This document shows, one piece after another, positions 4,671 through 5,046 of a DNA stretch of 5,046 nt; the first letter of the stretch is position 1, and every line of letters starts with the position of its first letter. Both the position numbers and the translations under genes were made by a program. Under the pieces are notes generated by a model that was given only the letters and a program-made list of their open reading frames with translations, made no database searches and was not told the origin of the DNA. The DNA comes from an uncultured Trueperaceae bacterium. GTDB taxonomy: Bacteria > Deinococcota > Deinococci > Deinococcales > Trueperaceae. The DNA lies in NCBI GenBank assembly GCA_937911855.1, contig CALDPK010000104.1, positions 1 through 5,046 on the forward strand. Direction: 5' to 3'.

Positions 4671-5046
4671 CGACAGCGCACCGTCGCCATCTCCTTCCTG
4701 AAGAGCACCGTACCCAACGAGTGGTACGCGGAGGTCCGCGCCATCCCGGAGGGCGACGTGGTCACGGGGGCGGGGCTGACCAATGGCCAGCTCAAGACCG
4801 GTCTGGTCGCCTTTACCCAGGACGGTCGTCTCGATGTCGCGGCCATGCAGGCCATGGCGCCGGGCACCGCCCTGTTCGACGACCCGACCAACGCCACCCT
4901 GACCTTCAACGCTTCGGACGCCGGCGCGCCGGGCGCAGGCGAGATCAACTGGGCGCCCGGGCTCGGCATTGATGACCAGACCCTGTCGTTCGACCTCAAC
5001 GCCTCCGCTGGCGGGCTCAGCCAGTACGACAGCGAGTCGGTGGTCC
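4671..5046 (+). pseudogene. flgE: Flagellar hook protein FlgE, internal fragment, runs off right edge
   Basis: In the same frame as the P-loop piece, about 125 residues from RQRTVAISFLKS to the window end resemble the D2/middle domain of FlgE, the structural subunit of the flagellar hook, secreted through the flagellar export apparatus. Matching features in order: RTVAISFLK strand followed by NEWYAEV, TGAGLTNGQLKTGLVAF, a QDGRLD turn, ATLTFNAS, INWAPGLGIDDQTLSFDL, and GLSQYDSESVV, equivalent to the usual GLTQF-x-S-x-S-x-V that closes the domain. The style is that of proteobacterial, especially alphaproteobacterial, hook proteins. The conserved N-terminal hook/rod region and the VYDSLG-type block expected just upstream are missing. 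The 30 bases before it (4641-4670, SAGIRAAVEA) are not assignable to either neighbour. There is no start or ribosome binding site, so this is a fragment in the wrong context rather than a usable gene. No other flagellar gene is present. Confidence 0.7.

Noticed and set aside
3551..4972. A single 473-aa plus-strand protein
   Set aside because: The part before about 4010 is antisense to the well-supported M20 gene, the middle is the SDR from 4052, and the part after 4555 is out-of-frame low-complexity translation. It is not one gene.
4055..4999. 314-aa minus-strand ORF over the SDR region
   Set aside because: It overlaps the SDR, P-loop and FlgE coding frames on the other strand and shows no recognisable motifs.
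1..5046. CRISPR array, tRNA/rRNA genes, insertion-sequence ends, riboswitch
   Set aside because: No regularly spaced repeats, cloverleaf or rRNA-like stretches, transposase genes or long terminal inverted repeats with target duplications were seen. The noncoding gaps (361-417, 839-1014, 2539-2613, 3853-4051) are short and hold only the sites listed.
4515..5046. A novel P-loop/flagellar-hook fusion protein
   Set aside because: The open frame has no start codon with a ribosome binding site, begins inside the SDR coding sequence, and joins partial domains cut at arbitrary places. This fits a chimera better than a functional fusion.

Overview
This is a GC-rich bacterial window. It carries two complete genes, two partial or truncated genes, one broken gene, and a right end that looks like a mosaic of unrelated gene pieces. 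Nothing in it amounts to a convincing new biological system. The strongest anomaly is the chimeric right end.

Layout, left to right. Positions 1-347 (minus strand) hold the N-terminal 115 codons of a P-loop (AAA/archaeal-ATPase-like) protein that runs off the left edge, with an operator-like 20-bp palindrome just upstream of it. Positions 418-838 (plus) hold a degenerate, frameshifted PIN-domain (VapC-like) toxin relic with no visible antitoxin. Positions 839-1014 are noncoding, with a good sigma-70-type promoter and a strong Shine-Dalgarno. Positions 1015-2538 (plus) encode a complete 507-aa family-5 (peptide/nickel-type) ABC substrate-binding protein. A long hairpin at 2563-2595 separates it from the convergent gene at 2614-3852 (minus), a complete 412-aa M20-family metal-dependent amidohydrolase/aminoacylase that starts at TTG. 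Positions 3853-4051 form a divergent intergenic region. From 4052 (plus) an SDR-family oxidoreductase reads normally for 168 residues and then stops matching its family exactly one residue before the expected catalytic Tyr.

From about 4554 the coherent reading frame changes. It encodes first a short P-loop segment resembling the start of a phage terminase large subunit, then from about 4671 an internal part of a flagellar hook protein (FlgE-like) running off the right edge. No start codon or ribosome binding site serves this frame. A chimeric assembly or clone is the simplest explanation; a real rearrangement is possible but less likely.

How the genes may work together: the binding protein plausibly delivers oligopeptides or acylated/amidated amino acids to an importer encoded elsewhere, and the neighbouring M20 enzyme could hydrolyse such compounds in the cytoplasm. 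This rests on adjacency and family knowledge only. The two genes are convergent and not in an operon.

Organism: the binding protein has a cleavable Sec-type signal with no lipobox cysteine, which fits a diderm. The style of its N-terminus recalls Deinococcota (e.g. Trueperaceae), but that is only an impression. The FlgE piece looks proteobacterial (alphaproteobacterial style), which would not fit a non-flagellated Deinococcota host and supports the chimera reading.
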